Assembly (NCBI RefSeq): GCF_000734895.2
Contig: NZ_CP011382.1
Span: forward strand, 6,144,491-6,208,490
Length of the DNA stretch: 64,000 nt
Reading direction: 5' to 3'
From: Calothrix sp. 336/3
GTDB lineage: Bacteria > Cyanobacteriota > Cyanobacteriia > Cyanobacteriales > Nostocaceae
Position 1 is the stretch's first letter. Every line of letters starts with the position of its first letter. Made by a program: the position numbers and the translations under genes. Under the pieces are notes generated by a model. It ran no database searches, was not told the DNA's origin, and saw only the letters and a program-made list of their open reading frames with translations. Shown in pieces: positions 1 through 8,910 of this stretch.

Positions 1-335
1 TGGTTATGTCTGGTTAAGAATCCCTGAGGAAGTCAAGACTATTGATATTTTTGTCCCCCAAACCGCAGCATTTAAGAATGTATCCATTTCTAGTTAGTGG
101 TGTCCCATTAATTTTAAAGTTTGTAGTCAGGGCTTTAACCCTTAATTTGAGGGATAAATTACTCACTACGAACCCTTCAGAGGGATGAACCATTAGTCTG
201 TTCCCAGTGATTTTGATGGATTCCTCCCTCCCCAAATTTTTCACAGAGCAGGGAATCTAACTAGGACTCCACAATTTGGGATAATTTATTTCTGGGTCTT
301 CCCTGAAATACAGATAAAAGAAAAATTAACATCCT
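1..335. other. Left edge, no supported gene
   Basis: About 335 bases before the first gene. A 76-codon frame on the minus strand (14-244) is open, but it has no recognisable domain and no clear ribosome binding site, so I do not call it. I see nothing else convincing here. Confidence 0.5.
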
Positions 336-839
336 ATGCTGATTCGCCATGCCGTAGAACAAGACTTACCTAGGATTGTGGCAATCTATAACGCGGCAAT
401 TCCCCATCGCATGGCAACTGCTGACTTAGAACCTGTAACAGTAGAAAGTCGTCGTCACTGGTTTAGTGGGCGATCGCCTTCCCATCGTCCCCTTTGGGTG
501 ATAGAAATTGATCACACCATTGCCGGATGGTTGAGCTTTCAATCATTTTATGGCAGACCTGCCTACCATGGGACTGCGGAAATTAGTGTGTATATTGCCC
601 CTGAATACCACCGTCAAGGTTTAGGCAAAAAACTTTTACAAACAGCAATTTATCACAGCCCCAATTTAGGTATCAAAAATATTATCAGCTTCATCTTTGC
701 TCACAACACACCTAGCTTAAAACTCTTTTCTTCCTTTTCTTTTCAGCAGTGGGGATACTTGCCAGGAGTCGCAGAATTGGACGGAATTAACCGTGATTTA
801 GTCATCATGGGATTGGCAGTCATCGCAAATCGGGAATAG
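336..839 (+). CDS. GNAT family N-acetyltransferase (phosphinothricin acetyltransferase-like)
   Basis: This 167-residue protein has the layout of the Pat/Bar branch of GNAT acetyltransferases. It begins with the family-type IRHAVEQDLPRIVAIYN stretch, has the middle AEISVYIAPEYHRQGLGKKLL segment whose RQGLGK is the acetyl-CoA pyrophosphate-binding motif A, and ends with a FSFQQWGYLPGVAELDG stretch typical of the group. The predicted role is acetyl transfer from acetyl-CoA to a small amine in the cytoplasm; the substrate cannot be read from sequence, and phosphinothricin is only the reference substrate. The length is near that of the family (about 165-185 residues). It stands alone on the plus strand, with about 350 bp before the next gene. 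Confidence 0.85.
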   Translation: MLIRHAVEQDLPRIVAIYNAAIPHRMATADLEPVTVESRRHWFSGRSPSHRPLWVIEIDHTIAGWLSFQSFYGRPAYHGTAEISVYIAPEYHRQGLGKKLLQTAIYHSPNLGIKNIISFIFAHNTPSLKLFSSFSFQQWGYLPGVAELDGINRDLVIMGLAVIANRE

Positions 840-873
840 TTACAAGTCGAAATAACCTACTTGCCAAGAAATT

Positions 874-889
874 AGGGGGTAGACCCCCT
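874..889. promoter_or_regulatory. Perfect G/C palindrome resembling a HetR-type site
   Basis: The arms AGGGGGT and ACCCCCT are separated by AG and form a perfect palindrome 35 bp after the acetyltransferase stop codon and about 300 bp before the TPR gene. The arms resemble the GAGGGGT / ACCCCTC arms known from HetR target sites, but the spacer is 2 rather than 3 bp. It could equally be the stem of a transcription terminator, although no T-run follows. The rest of 840-1191 shows no gene. Confidence 0.35.
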
Positions 890-1191
890 GATACGCAATT
901 GCCAAAACCAATTATCATGCTAGGGAGAACGAAAATATATATGCTTTTATATACCTGAAGTTAAGAGCATATAGTATTTTTACGTAGAAAACAGAAAATT
1001 TTCATCCCACCACATAGGAGATGAAAATATGAAACAAATATATTTTCGTTTTTATATTAATGTTTGTCTAATTTCGGTATTGCCAATCCCCTAATTTCCC
1101 ATCTAGAAATCAGGATGAAGTCACAGGGAATCATTGCCGAATTGCTTTCAGTTAAATGCGTAACAATAGTTAACTGCATAGCAATTAAGCT

Positions 1192-2565
1192 ATGTTTAAA
1201 ATACCAGAAGGTATATCATCAATATACTTATTTATGTCTCCAGAAATCCAAGATTCTCTCAACCAATATTTAGAAAAACTTTGCTTAAGTCGCCAATATC
1301 AGGACAGACAGCAGGAGATACTATGTCTAAATCAGCTTGCCGGTATCCATGAAAAGTTATTTGATTTTTCCCAAGCCTTGGCATACTATCAGCAATTGCT
1401 TGATTTGGCACAGCAAATATCTGATAAGGGGTGGCAAGAAATTGCCCTTTATCATCTGGGAAATTGTTATCGCGAATTTAGCCAATTTCATGAATCAATT
1501 GATTATTTTCAACGCTTAGTGACAACTACCCAGGAGACGGGAAATCGAGTCTTACAAATTGCCGGAATTTGGGGATTAGGAACGAATTATCAAAATCTGG
1601 GTGAATATTATCAAGCAATTGAATGCTTCCAAAATCAGCTCGCCATTAGTTGTGAAATCAACGAGCGGAGCTGGCAGAAAAGTGCTTTAGGTTCCCTAGG
1701 AAATGTCTATCAGTTTTTAGGAGACTATCAGCAAGCTTTAGGATATGAGCAAAAAGCTTTAGAAATTGCTCAAGAAATGATGGATATGAAATCTGAGGGC
1801 GATTCTCTCGCAAACCTCGGTAGTATTTATTTGCAATTAGAACAGTGGATGGTGGCAGAGGAATTATGTCATCAATCCTTAGCGATCGCCCAAAAAATCG
1901 GCAGCAAAAACCTGCTCATGGTGAGTTTAAGCTGTTTAGGTAGGGCATATAAAGGGCTGAAACAGTATCAGCAAGCTAAGGAGTATTTAACATCCGCTCT
2001 GGGAATTTCCCATGAAATTGGTGAAAAGCGGGTTCGCAGTGCGATTCTGCAAGAATTAAGTGATATTTGTAGCTTGACGCACCAGCTCCAACAAGCAATC
2101 AAATATAATACTGAGTCTTTGCATATCTGTAGACAAATCGGTAATCGTTTTGGAGAAGCTGCGGCTTTATCCAGAATTGCTGGTACATATCAGCACATCG
2201 GTAATATCAACAAAGCTTTGCAATATTACCAACAAGCTTTAGCCATTTCCCAAGAAATTGACGCAAGACAAAGCCAACAGCAGCTACTGTTTAATATTGG
2301 TGGCTTATTTTATCGCGATCGCCAATATGTCCCAGCCCTAGAATGCTTTAAATCAGCCCTATTACTCGTCAAACATGTGCCCAATGCTCCCGAAGAAGCC
2401 AAAATTACCCTGGCTCTAGCAGCAACCCTACATAAATTAAACAAACAAACAGAAGCGATTTTTCACTACCGTCAGGCATATAAAATCTATAAACGCCTCG
2501 GCAATGATACCCAAGCAGAGGAAATGTTAAATACCATGCATCAATTAATGAAGGAAGGAGTTTGA
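1192..2565 (+). CDS. Tetratricopeptide-repeat protein
   Basis: This 457-residue soluble protein is built almost entirely of TPR helical hairpins. Repeats such as ALAYYQQLLDLAQQI, AIECFQNQLAISCEI, ALGYEQKALEIAQEM and ALQYYQQALAISQEI recur with a spacing near 40 residues, giving roughly nine to ten repeats. No catalytic domain, signal peptide or membrane segment is visible, so the protein is probably a protein-protein interaction scaffold. The chosen ATG gives a short non-TPR lead of about 15 residues. It is monocistronic, with the next gene starting about 130 bp downstream. The partner is unknown; proximity to hetR is suggestive only, although TPR and pentapeptide proteins are often found in differentiation pathways. 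Confidence 0.85.
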   Translation: MFKIPEGISSIYLFMSPEIQDSLNQYLEKLCLSRQYQDRQQEILCLNQLAGIHEKLFDFSQALAYYQQLLDLAQQISDKGWQEIALYHLGNCYREFSQFHESIDYFQRLVTTTQETGNRVLQIAGIWGLGTNYQNLGEYYQAIECFQNQLAISCEINERSWQKSALGSLGNVYQFLGDYQQALGYEQKALEIAQEMMDMKSEGDSLANLGSIYLQLEQWMVAEELCHQSLAIAQKIGSKNLLMVSLSCLGRAYKGLKQYQQAKEYLTSALGISHEIGEKRVRSAILQELSDICSLTHQLQQAIKYNTESLHICRQIGNRFGEAAALSRIAGTYQHIGNINKALQYYQQALAISQEIDARQSQQQLLFNIGGLFYRDRQYVPALECFKSALLLVKHVPNAPEEAKITLALAATLHKLNKQTEAIFHYRQAYKIYKRLGNDTQAEEMLNTMHQLMKEGV

Positions 2566-2693
2566 CAGGGAATAGGGTACAGGGTTGACAAGGAGATATA
2601 GAGAAATATTTTTTCCTGCCTCCGGCTCTCAACTTTCATTTTTCCTTAAGATGTAGATGCGATAGCATTACGTTGGGTGTTTGGAGAATGGAT

Positions 2694-3332
2694 ATGCAAG
2701 GGAATTCTCAAATTAAACTTTTTTCGGCTTGTGCAGTGTTCACATGGTTAGCCATGAGCTTACCCCACGCTGCCAAGGCTCAAATCACGAGCAGCTACAG
2801 CAACGATTATCGCGCCTGTGTGGGACAACTCAAAAGCATCAAGGCTCCTCTTGAGTCAGCGGCTGAAGCTTGTGCCACGGCATTACGCCCTCGTGAATTA
2901 TCTGGCTGTGTGGTGAAAATTGTCAAGAATCGGTATAAAGACGTACCTTACGAAAATGCATTACCCGCTTGTGAGAATGCACGTCGCCCTGGAGAACTCT
3001 CCAAGTGTGTGGTTGGTATTTTCAAGTATGGTAAGGAAGTCGATGACCGTAGTGTCTTAAATCACTGTGGAAGCAGTTTGTTACCAGTGGATTTTGCTCA
3101 CTGTGTAGTAGGGTTGCGAGTAGAAACAGATATTGATGCTTTAAAAGCTATGGATATTTGTATTGACGGCAACGATAAAATCGCTGGTTCTTCAACACCG
3201 GGTTCTTTCCAACCAACTTTTGAAACAAATCCGGCTCAACCTGAACCACAACCGGAAGCACAACCAGAAGCACAACCGCAACCTGAACCACAACCGGAAG
3301 CACAACCGGATATCAAACCACAAAAGTATTAG
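2694..3332 (+). CDS. Secreted cysteine-repeat protein with Pro/Gln/Glu tail
   Basis: I do not recognise a named family. The start is chosen at an ATG 7 bp after GGAG; an upstream TTG (2673) and an ATG at 2688 are possible but lie before or on the ribosome binding site. The N-terminus is a signal peptide, with a hydrophobic SACAVFTWLAMSL core and an AKA-Q cleavage site. The mature part has several copies of a loose unit, C-x-x-AL-x-P-x-EL-x-x-CVV-x-I, spaced about 40 residues apart, so paired cysteines suggest disulfides outside the cytoplasm. The last 30 or so residues are a low-complexity PEPQPEAQ repeat, probably an extended wall- or surface-exposed linker. It converges on hetR. Confidence 0.7.
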   Translation: MQGNSQIKLFSACAVFTWLAMSLPHAAKAQITSSYSNDYRACVGQLKSIKAPLESAAEACATALRPRELSGCVVKIVKNRYKDVPYENALPACENARRPGELSKCVVGIFKYGKEVDDRSVLNHCGSSLLPVDFAHCVVGLRVETDIDALKAMDICIDGNDKIAGSSTPGSFQPTFETNPAQPEPQPEAQPEAQPQPEPQPEAQPDIKPQKY

Positions 3333-3366
3333 GTAAATAGGGGTAAAGGGGAAGGGTGAAACAAGT

Positions 3367-3399
3367 CAGAGGGGACATAGATATTTTTTATCTCCTCTG
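3367..3399. terminator. Hairpin between convergent genes
   Basis: CAGAGG at 3367-3372 pairs with CCTCTG at 3394-3399, and inside it AGATA pairs with TATCT around a T5 loop. An outer GGGTGA / TCACCC pair (near 3355 and 3421) could extend the structure. It sits between the stop codons of the Cys-repeat gene and hetR, so it could end transcription from both sides. Confidence 0.45.
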
Positions 3400-3439
3400 T
3401 CAACTGTTAACTTTTCCCTGTCACCCATTACCTCAACTA

Positions 3440-4339
3440 TCAATCCTCTTTTTTCCCAAAAACCATCTGTAAAATCATCGGAATACCACCATCTTGGTGA
3501 TATTTATCAGCCCAAGCGCGAATCACTTCATCTAGTTCTTCTAAAGCTGGGGAGATGTTATCTGGTGGGATATCTAATTCTTCTAAAACTCGCATTGTGT
3601 TTGCCAATCGCTCAGCCCAGTCACGCATCATACGGAAATACCGAGCGGTATCTTCCACCATAATGTATTGACGTTCTTGATCATCGGCGGGAGCATAAAA
3701 CGGACGAGTTAGGGCATAGAAAGGCATTCCCCAGGGTGAATCAATCCGGGTGACAGTCCCAGAATACAGCAAACGCCGCTTAATGTGCTCTGCAAGAGCT
3801 TCGCTGAGGGGCATTTGATGCTCTTGGGGTAAGTCTTCTTGAGAACGCTTATGTAAAAACTCGATTAATTCCAGAAATTCAAAGGAGGTGATTAATTGAG
3901 CATCAGGCAGATTGGGTGGAAGTTTTTGCTCGATTTGCCGTTTTTCTTCGCTTGTCAAGCTAGTTCCAGGGATGCGCGATCGCCCTGGTCGCCAAGGGTA
4001 CTTTTCCATCCAAACATAGGGAAACTGAATCAGATAACGGGGTTCTTGGGAACCTAGCATCTTCAGCAATTTACCCTCAGTCAAAGCCTGCCTGACTTCC
4101 TCAACAATGATTTTGACACGCTTCGGCTCTAGGTGATGCAAATGCCCTGTCATTCGCAAGTTTTGCCCTTGCTCCAAATAGGTCATATAAATAGCACACT
4201 TTGCCGCCGTTGCCGCCGCATCTAAGAAAGCCCCATGCCGATGCCCACTGGTTCGCATGGCACTAAAAGCTAAATAAAGCATGATCTGATCCATCGCACT
4301 GGGACCGAGACGCTTGATCAGATCGATGTCGTTACTCAT
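3440..4339 (-). CDS. hetR: Heterocyst differentiation master regulator HetR
   Basis: This 299-residue protein matches HetR along its whole length, from MSNDIDLIKRLGPSAMDQIM to GKKED, and has the family's exact length. HetR is a dimeric DNA-binding regulator that starts heterocyst development, activates its own gene and hetP/hetZ, and is inhibited by RGSGR peptides from PatS/PatX and HetN. The N-terminal DNA-binding part (about 1-98), the flap and the C-terminal hood are all present. Cys48, Ser152 and Ser179, residues studied in Anabaena HetR, are conserved. From memory of the Anabaena protein, residues about 244-267 of the hood diverge most. It is monocistronic, lies on the same strand as the amylase gene upstream, and has a 538-bp 5' region, as expected for a gene with several developmental promoters. 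Confidence 0.98.
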   Translation of the reverse strand: MSNDIDLIKRLGPSAMDQIMLYLAFSAMRTSGHRHGAFLDAAATAAKCAIYMTYLEQGQNLRMTGHLHHLEPKRVKIIVEEVRQALTEGKLLKMLGSQEPRYLIQFPYVWMEKYPWRPGRSRIPGTSLTSEEKRQIEQKLPPNLPDAQLITSFEFLELIEFLHKRSQEDLPQEHQMPLSEALAEHIKRRLLYSGTVTRIDSPWGMPFYALTRPFYAPADDQERQYIMVEDTARYFRMMRDWAERLANTMRVLEELDIPPDNISPALEELDEVIRAWADKYHQDGGIPMILQMVFGKKED

Positions 4340-4877
4340 ATTACAGACAGTTAAATAGCACGTTTACACAGTAATGAGCCAAAGGAAAATTAAGTGAAAG
4401 TAAGTAGTATACACCCGACTAGGGCGTGATGTCTTCACTTGAGATTATCTATTATGCGTTAAGTATGGGTAGAGTTGGTAGTCATATTTGTGAAATTATC
4501 CGTATTTTCTGCTAGAAAATTATAAACTTTGAATGAGTCAAAATCATTATCTAATCAGCATTTGCTGTAGATTCTATCTCAAATAGGGGGTGAAAGCACC
4601 TGTATACAAGTCAATTGCGTGCAAACTAATTGCTACCTGATACAGAAACCCAGTCACCACCAGCCTAGCCCAGGGATATACAGCAAAAAAAGAGTATTTT
4701 TTTTTACTAAATACTGAGGAGACATTCTCAGGTGTGTGGCTTTTTGGTGGTTATTTTATTTTTGTCCATCGTAGCAATTAGTGCATCACCCATATGTTTA
4801 AATAAATACAAATTTTGCCAATTGGGTAGCAAAGATACAATTATTTGCAATTGGCAGTAGGGACAAGAGGAATCATT
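4340..4877 (-). promoter_or_regulatory. Long hetR upstream region
   Basis: These 538 bp separate hetR from the amylase gene and contain no supported coding frame. hetR in Anabaena uses several start sites far upstream, so a long leader is expected here. I looked for the NtcA consensus GTA-N8-TAC and found only near matches (for example GTATTTTCTGCTAG), so no specific site is called. I also looked for a short gene ending in an RGSGR/RGTGR-type peptide (patS/patX) and did not find one. Confidence 0.45.
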
Positions 4878-6356
4878 TTATTCTTGAACCCATACAGAGA
4901 CGGAACCACCAGCACAATGGAACTCGCCCCATCCCGCTTCATTGGTATAAATTGGTTGGGAAATATTATCTGTAATATCTACAAACTTGGTATTAGGTTT
5001 ACCAACTTCCATCCATTTAAAACCTGGCGCACCGTCACTCATAATCACTGCCATTGCTTTCGGGTGCTGTTCGTCACCGAGTCGTGTCCAGCCGATGGTA
5101 TTGTAGTGGTCGAAGTAATCATATTGTGCGCCATAGGCGTAATTATGGCGTGCATAGAGTAATTTATCTATGACATTACGATGAGCAGGGAGGAAAATTC
5201 GATAGCGGTTTCCATCTCGTCCCCAATCTTCGTATTCTGCACCGTAGTAATCAGCGTAGAACACACAAGGATATCCCTCACGACGGAGCAAAATGATTGC
5301 ATATGCCAGGGGTTTAAACCAGGGTTCAACTACCGATTCTAAGGCTTGCAGGGGTTGGGAATCGTGGTTTTCCACAAAGGTGACGGCATGGGTCGGTCGT
5401 TGCTGCATCAAGGTACTATCTAAGATGCGGCGCATATCGTAGTTACCACCGGCACGGCTAGCATAATGGAAGTTGTAATGCAGAGGTACGTCAAAAGCTG
5501 ACATTTTGCCCCCCACAGTGTCGAGATACCAATGGATATCATTGATTTTAGGAACCCAGTATTCCCCGACAGCGAATAACTCTTTACCTGCGTATTGCTC
5601 TAGTTCATCTAACCACTGAGGGAAAAACCAGGCAGAAATGTGCTTGATGGCATCAATACGGAAACCATCGATACCAGTTGTATCGAGATACCATTTACCC
5701 CAACGGATAATTTCTTCCCGTACCCAGGGATTTTGAAAATCGATGTCACAACCCATGAGGTAAGCAAAGTTACCCTTCTCTAGGGCAACATAATCATCAA
5801 ATTGTTTACCTTCAAGGAGATAAATAGTACCGCGATCGCCACTGTTATATTCGTTATAATCGACAGCATCGAAATGATGCCAATGCCATTCAAACTGGGA
5901 ATATTTGCCCTGTCGTCCGGGAAAATGAAAATGGGTATAGGTTTTAATTTCCTGTAATCCGCCTTTGGAATTTAAGCGATTATCTTGAGAATAGGGGGTT
6001 GCTTTGCAGGTTTCTGGAGAGTCTGCACCCATTTTGTGATTGAGAACCGTATCCCCATAAACTTGAATCTTCGCTGCTTGTAATCCTTTTATGGCATCTA
6101 AATACTGTTCACGGGTTCCATACTTGGTACGAATTGAATCTTTTTGTGAAAATTCACCTAAATCAAATAAATCATATACCCCATAACCGACATCACTTTT
6201 ACCCGCCATGCCTTTGTATGCTGGTGGTAGCCAAATTGCAGTAATTCCAGCTTTGGCTAATTCTCCCGCTCTACTTTTGACTTCTTGCCACAACGTACCA
6301 TTGTCGGGATTATACCAATGGAAGTATTGCATGATTACGCCATTTACATCTGCCAT
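4878..6356 (-). CDS. Cytoplasmic alpha-amylase, GH13
   Basis: This 492-residue protein cleaves internal alpha-1,4 bonds of glycogen or maltodextrin. It opens with GVIMQYFHWYNPDNG and the ITAIWLPPAYKG strand, as in bacterial liquefying amylases (GH13 subfamily 5 type). Conserved regions are visible: DTVLNHKMG (region I), GFRIDAIKHI with nucleophile Asp235, AVGEYW with acid/base Glu265, and FVENHD with Asp332. There is no signal peptide, so it probably acts on intracellular glycogen. The length is normal for the group. It is alone on the minus strand, upstream of hetR; no functional link to hetR is implied, though glycogen breakdown feeds differentiating cells. Confidence 0.93.
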   Translation of the reverse strand: MADVNGVIMQYFHWYNPDNGTLWQEVKSRAGELAKAGITAIWLPPAYKGMAGKSDVGYGVYDLFDLGEFSQKDSIRTKYGTREQYLDAIKGLQAAKIQVYGDTVLNHKMGADSPETCKATPYSQDNRLNSKGGLQEIKTYTHFHFPGRQGKYSQFEWHWHHFDAVDYNEYNSGDRGTIYLLEGKQFDDYVALEKGNFAYLMGCDIDFQNPWVREEIIRWGKWYLDTTGIDGFRIDAIKHISAWFFPQWLDELEQYAGKELFAVGEYWVPKINDIHWYLDTVGGKMSAFDVPLHYNFHYASRAGGNYDMRRILDSTLMQQRPTHAVTFVENHDSQPLQALESVVEPWFKPLAYAIILLRREGYPCVFYADYYGAEYEDWGRDGNRYRIFLPAHRNVIDKLLYARHNYAYGAQYDYFDHYNTIGWTRLGDEQHPKAMAVIMSDGAPGFKWMEVGKPNTKFVDITDNISQPIYTNEAGWGEFHCAGGSVSVWVQE

Positions 6357-6857
6357 GATTCACCTCTGATGATGGGGATTGTCTGAGGATGATGCTATCT
6401 CAGAGTTCTGATATCGGGGATCTGAGTACTAGCTCTATCGCCACTTTGGTGGAGCATAGCTCTATCACCATCCTGACAAAATCAATATTGTATAACTTAG
6501 TCCAAGCTGTTGTGCCCATGATACATCCTTGCCTGCTCTGAGTTATCAAGAAGACAAGAGACAAGATTTTTTAATGTATCCCATAACACATATACTTGCT
6601 GACTTGCTGTTATATTTTCCCAACCATCAGTGATAACATTTTTTTGGAGATAAGCTACTAGTACAGGGCGGCTGAAATGAACCACCCATTCCAAATGTCT
6701 GAAACACTTGCAGCAAAGTAATACCAATTTGAAACAACATACGACACATGGACAAAACCCCTCCCCGAAATCGGGGAGAGTGCCCGATAGGGCGGGTGGG
6801 GTATTTTTTGAATCGGTATAATTACGAATTGCGAATTACGAATTCCGCGTATCGGTA
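6357..6857. other. Intergenic region with hairpins and short repeats
   Basis: About 500 bp between the amylase and devA genes. It holds the direct motif AGCTCTATC (twice, near 6430 and 6460), two strong hairpins (6761-6778 and 6782-6793) and ACGAATT-type short repeats near 6825-6845. A 76-codon minus-strand frame (6497-6727, TTG start) has no domain or codon signal that I trust and is not called. Confidence 0.5.
6761..6793 (-). terminator. Tandem hairpins downstream of devA
   Basis: The palindrome CTCCCCGA-AA-TCGGGGAG (6761-6778) has perfect 8-bp arms and lies next to GCCC-GATA-GGGC (6782-6793). Read on the minus strand they follow the devA stop by about 65-100 bp, and the first is followed by GGGGTTTTG. 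They may terminate the devBCA transcript, but this sequence type is also a dispersed repeat in cyanobacteria. Confidence 0.4.
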
Positions 6858-7577
6858 CTAGTGTACGGCTGCTAAAGCATCAACCCCATCACTTACTAGA
6901 TTGCCATCTTCCATATAAATAATTCTATCGGCAATATCTAAAATCCGATTATCGTGGGTGACTAAGAGGATTGTACAGCCTTGTTCTTTAGCTAATTTCT
7001 GCATTAATTCCACCACATCTCGCCCAGATTTTTTATCTAAAGCAGCAGTTGGTTCATCAGCTAAGACTATTTTGGGTTGATTGACTAATGCTCTAGCGAT
7101 CGCCACCCGTTGTTTTTGCCCTCCAGATAAATTATCAGGATAGTAATTTGCGCGATCGCCAAGTCCAACTAACTCTAACATTGCCTGGGAACGTTGCATC
7201 ATCTCCTTGACAGGAATTCCCCGATGGACTTCTAACCCCATGCGTACATTTTGAATTGCCGTTAGACTACCGTGTAAATTATGTGCTTGGAAAATATATC
7301 CATGGCTTTTACGTGCTGCGGTTAATTGTTTGGCACTAGCTCCACACAGTTCTTCACCTAATATTTGTAAGCTACCAGATTGGGCAGAACGTAAACCTCC
7401 GACTAAGGTGAGTAAGGTTGTTTTACCTGAGCCAGAGGGACCTGTCATAATAATAATCTCCCCGGCTTGGATGTTGAGATTAATATCAAATAAAACTTGT
7501 TTGCGTAATTGCCCACTACCAAAAAAATGATTGAGGTTGGTGACGGAGATAACTGTTGAATTGGGATTATACATCAT
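6858..7577 (-). CDS. devA: DevA-type ABC exporter ATP-binding protein
   Basis: This 239-residue protein is the ATPase of a DevBCA-type exporter. The Walker A GPSGSGKT, the Q-loop region (FQAHNLHGSLTAIQNV), the signature LSGGQKQR, the Walker B IVLADEP and the H-loop VTHD are all present. The 'HNLHGSLTA' stretch is characteristic of the DevA/MacB-like group. It is the last gene of the devB-devC-devA operon, 69 bp after devC. The founding DevBCA of Anabaena exports heterocyst glycolipids, but such strains carry several paralogous dev operons. The linked TetR gene argues that this copy may be a regulated efflux paralog rather than the developmental one. Confidence 0.88.
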   Translation of the reverse strand: MMYNPNSTVISVTNLNHFFGSGQLRKQVLFDINLNIQAGEIIIMTGPSGSGKTTLLTLVGGLRSAQSGSLQILGEELCGASAKQLTAARKSHGYIFQAHNLHGSLTAIQNVRMGLEVHRGIPVKEMMQRSQAMLELVGLGDRANYYPDNLSGGQKQRVAIARALVNQPKIVLADEPTAALDKKSGRDVVELMQKLAKEQGCTILLVTHDNRILDIADRIIYMEDGNLVSDGVDALAAVH

Positions 7578-7646
7578 TTTCTCCTACACAAATTATCGAT
7601 GATTAATAAAAGATATATATTTTATTTTCAAGTTTAGACATAGCAT

Positions 7647-8825
7647 TTAAAACATATCTGCGGGGTCGGCAGATTGGACTTTTCTCGTAGCCACAGCCCC
7701 AGAAATAATACACATAATAAATGTTAAAATTAAAACTTGAATTGCCCTAGCTACAGTCATAAATAGGGGTAAGTTAGTCGCATTCCGTGTCAATGCATAT
7801 AAACCTGTAGATACAGCAGCACCAGGAATGAAGCCTAAAATCGCTAAAATTAAAGCCTCTTCAAAAACTACACCTAATAAATAGGCATTGTTATATCCTA
7901 TGGCTTTAAAAGTAGCATATTCCTTCATATGGGCATTAACATCTGTAGAAAGGACTTGATATACAATAATTATTCCGACTAGAAACCCCATGGTGACACC
8001 TAGGGTAAAAATAAAACCAATAGCTGTATTTTTTTGCCAATAATCTTTTTCAAAGGCGATAAATTCTGCCTTGGTAAGAACTTTAATATCATCCTGAGGC
8101 AAGTATTGTTTTAAACTTGCTGCTACCTTTTCCGGTTCGTAACCTGGTTGGAGTTGAATTAACCCAATACTGACACTTCCCGCATCTCGTTTGCCAAAGA
8201 GTCTGAGAAAATTCTGATCACTTGTGAATAGGCTACCATCTGCGGCAAAAGATGCACCGACTTTGAACATACCTGCAATGGTAATGGTGCGTCGCTCAAT
8301 TTCCGTCTTCACAGACTTTCCTATTTGCAGTTGGGCGATCGCCTGTTTATAATCTCCCCGTGATGCTCCATCAAACAGGTAGGTGTCGGGCAATTTCATC
8401 ACGTTTAGCTGACGGTTGACTTCCGGAATGTTAAAAGCTGATTTGTCAGGATTAAATCCCACAACTAACATTCCTGTTTCTTTGCGAGTTTCAGGATTTT
8501 TCCAAGTAATATTATTGACATACATTGCTTCTGCGGATTTGACTCCCTCCACATCCATCGCTTGAAATAAACGTCTGCGAGTGAAGGTAGACATATCTGA
8601 TAGGTTGCGAGCTTGTTTGCCAACAATCACCACATCTGCCTGTAAATCCTCGTGGAGACGAGTTGCACTTTTATACAATGCATCCTGAAAACCCAACTGC
8701 ATAAACATCAGCACATCAGCAAAGGCAACTCCTGATAATGCCACTAAAAAACGACTTCTTTCTTTACTTAACTGCAACCATCCGAGGGGAGTACGTCGCT
8801 GAATTTGATTAATTAAGCCAATCAT
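7647..8825 (-). CDS. devC: DevC-type ABC exporter permease
   Basis: This 392-residue inner-membrane subunit has the MacB/FtsX layout. It has one N-terminal membrane segment (about residues 26-45, starting LQLSKERSRFLVALSGVAFADVLM), a large periplasmic domain (about 46-265), and three C-terminal segments (about 272-298, 318-345 and 362-380). The N-terminal TPLGWLQLSKERSRFLVAL is typical of DevC. It follows devB by 73 bp, with a heptamer repeat between the two, and precedes devA in the same operon. With the fusion protein and ATPase it should drive substrate across the envelope, probably with a TolC-type outer-membrane protein encoded elsewhere. Confidence 0.9.
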   Translation of the reverse strand: MIGLINQIQRRTPLGWLQLSKERSRFLVALSGVAFADVLMFMQLGFQDALYKSATRLHEDLQADVVIVGKQARNLSDMSTFTRRRLFQAMDVEGVKSAEAMYVNNITWKNPETRKETGMLVVGFNPDKSAFNIPEVNRQLNVMKLPDTYLFDGASRGDYKQAIAQLQIGKSVKTEIERRTITIAGMFKVGASFAADGSLFTSDQNFLRLFGKRDAGSVSIGLIQLQPGYEPEKVAASLKQYLPQDDIKVLTKAEFIAFEKDYWQKNTAIGFIFTLGVTMGFLVGIIIVYQVLSTDVNAHMKEYATFKAIGYNNAYLLGVVFEEALILAILGFIPGAAVSTGLYALTRNATNLPLFMTVARAIQVLILTFIMCIISGAVATRKVQSADPADMF

Positions 8826-8875
8826 AGTTATTCCTCAATTAGGGAGCGCAAGTAGGGGTAAGAAGCAGAAGTCTT

Positions 8876-8910
8876 ACTCATTACTCATTACCCATTACTC
8901 ACTGCTCAAT
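8876..8910. repeat. Heptanucleotide tandem repeat (STRR)
   Basis: Five imperfect ACTCATT-type heptamers in tandem. The array covers the last codons of devB (stop at 8899) and runs into the devB-devC gap, so the C-terminal few residues of DevB come from repeat sequence. Short tandemly repeated heptamers are characteristic of heterocystous cyanobacteria. Confidence 0.7.

Noticed and set aside
14..244. 76-codon minus-strand frame at the left edge
   Set aside because: No domain, no ribosome binding site and low-complexity composition; probably chance.
6497..6727. 76-codon minus-strand frame between the amylase and devA genes
   Set aside because: TTG start, no Shine-Dalgarno sequence and no recognisable domain; it may be decayed coding sequence but cannot be supported.
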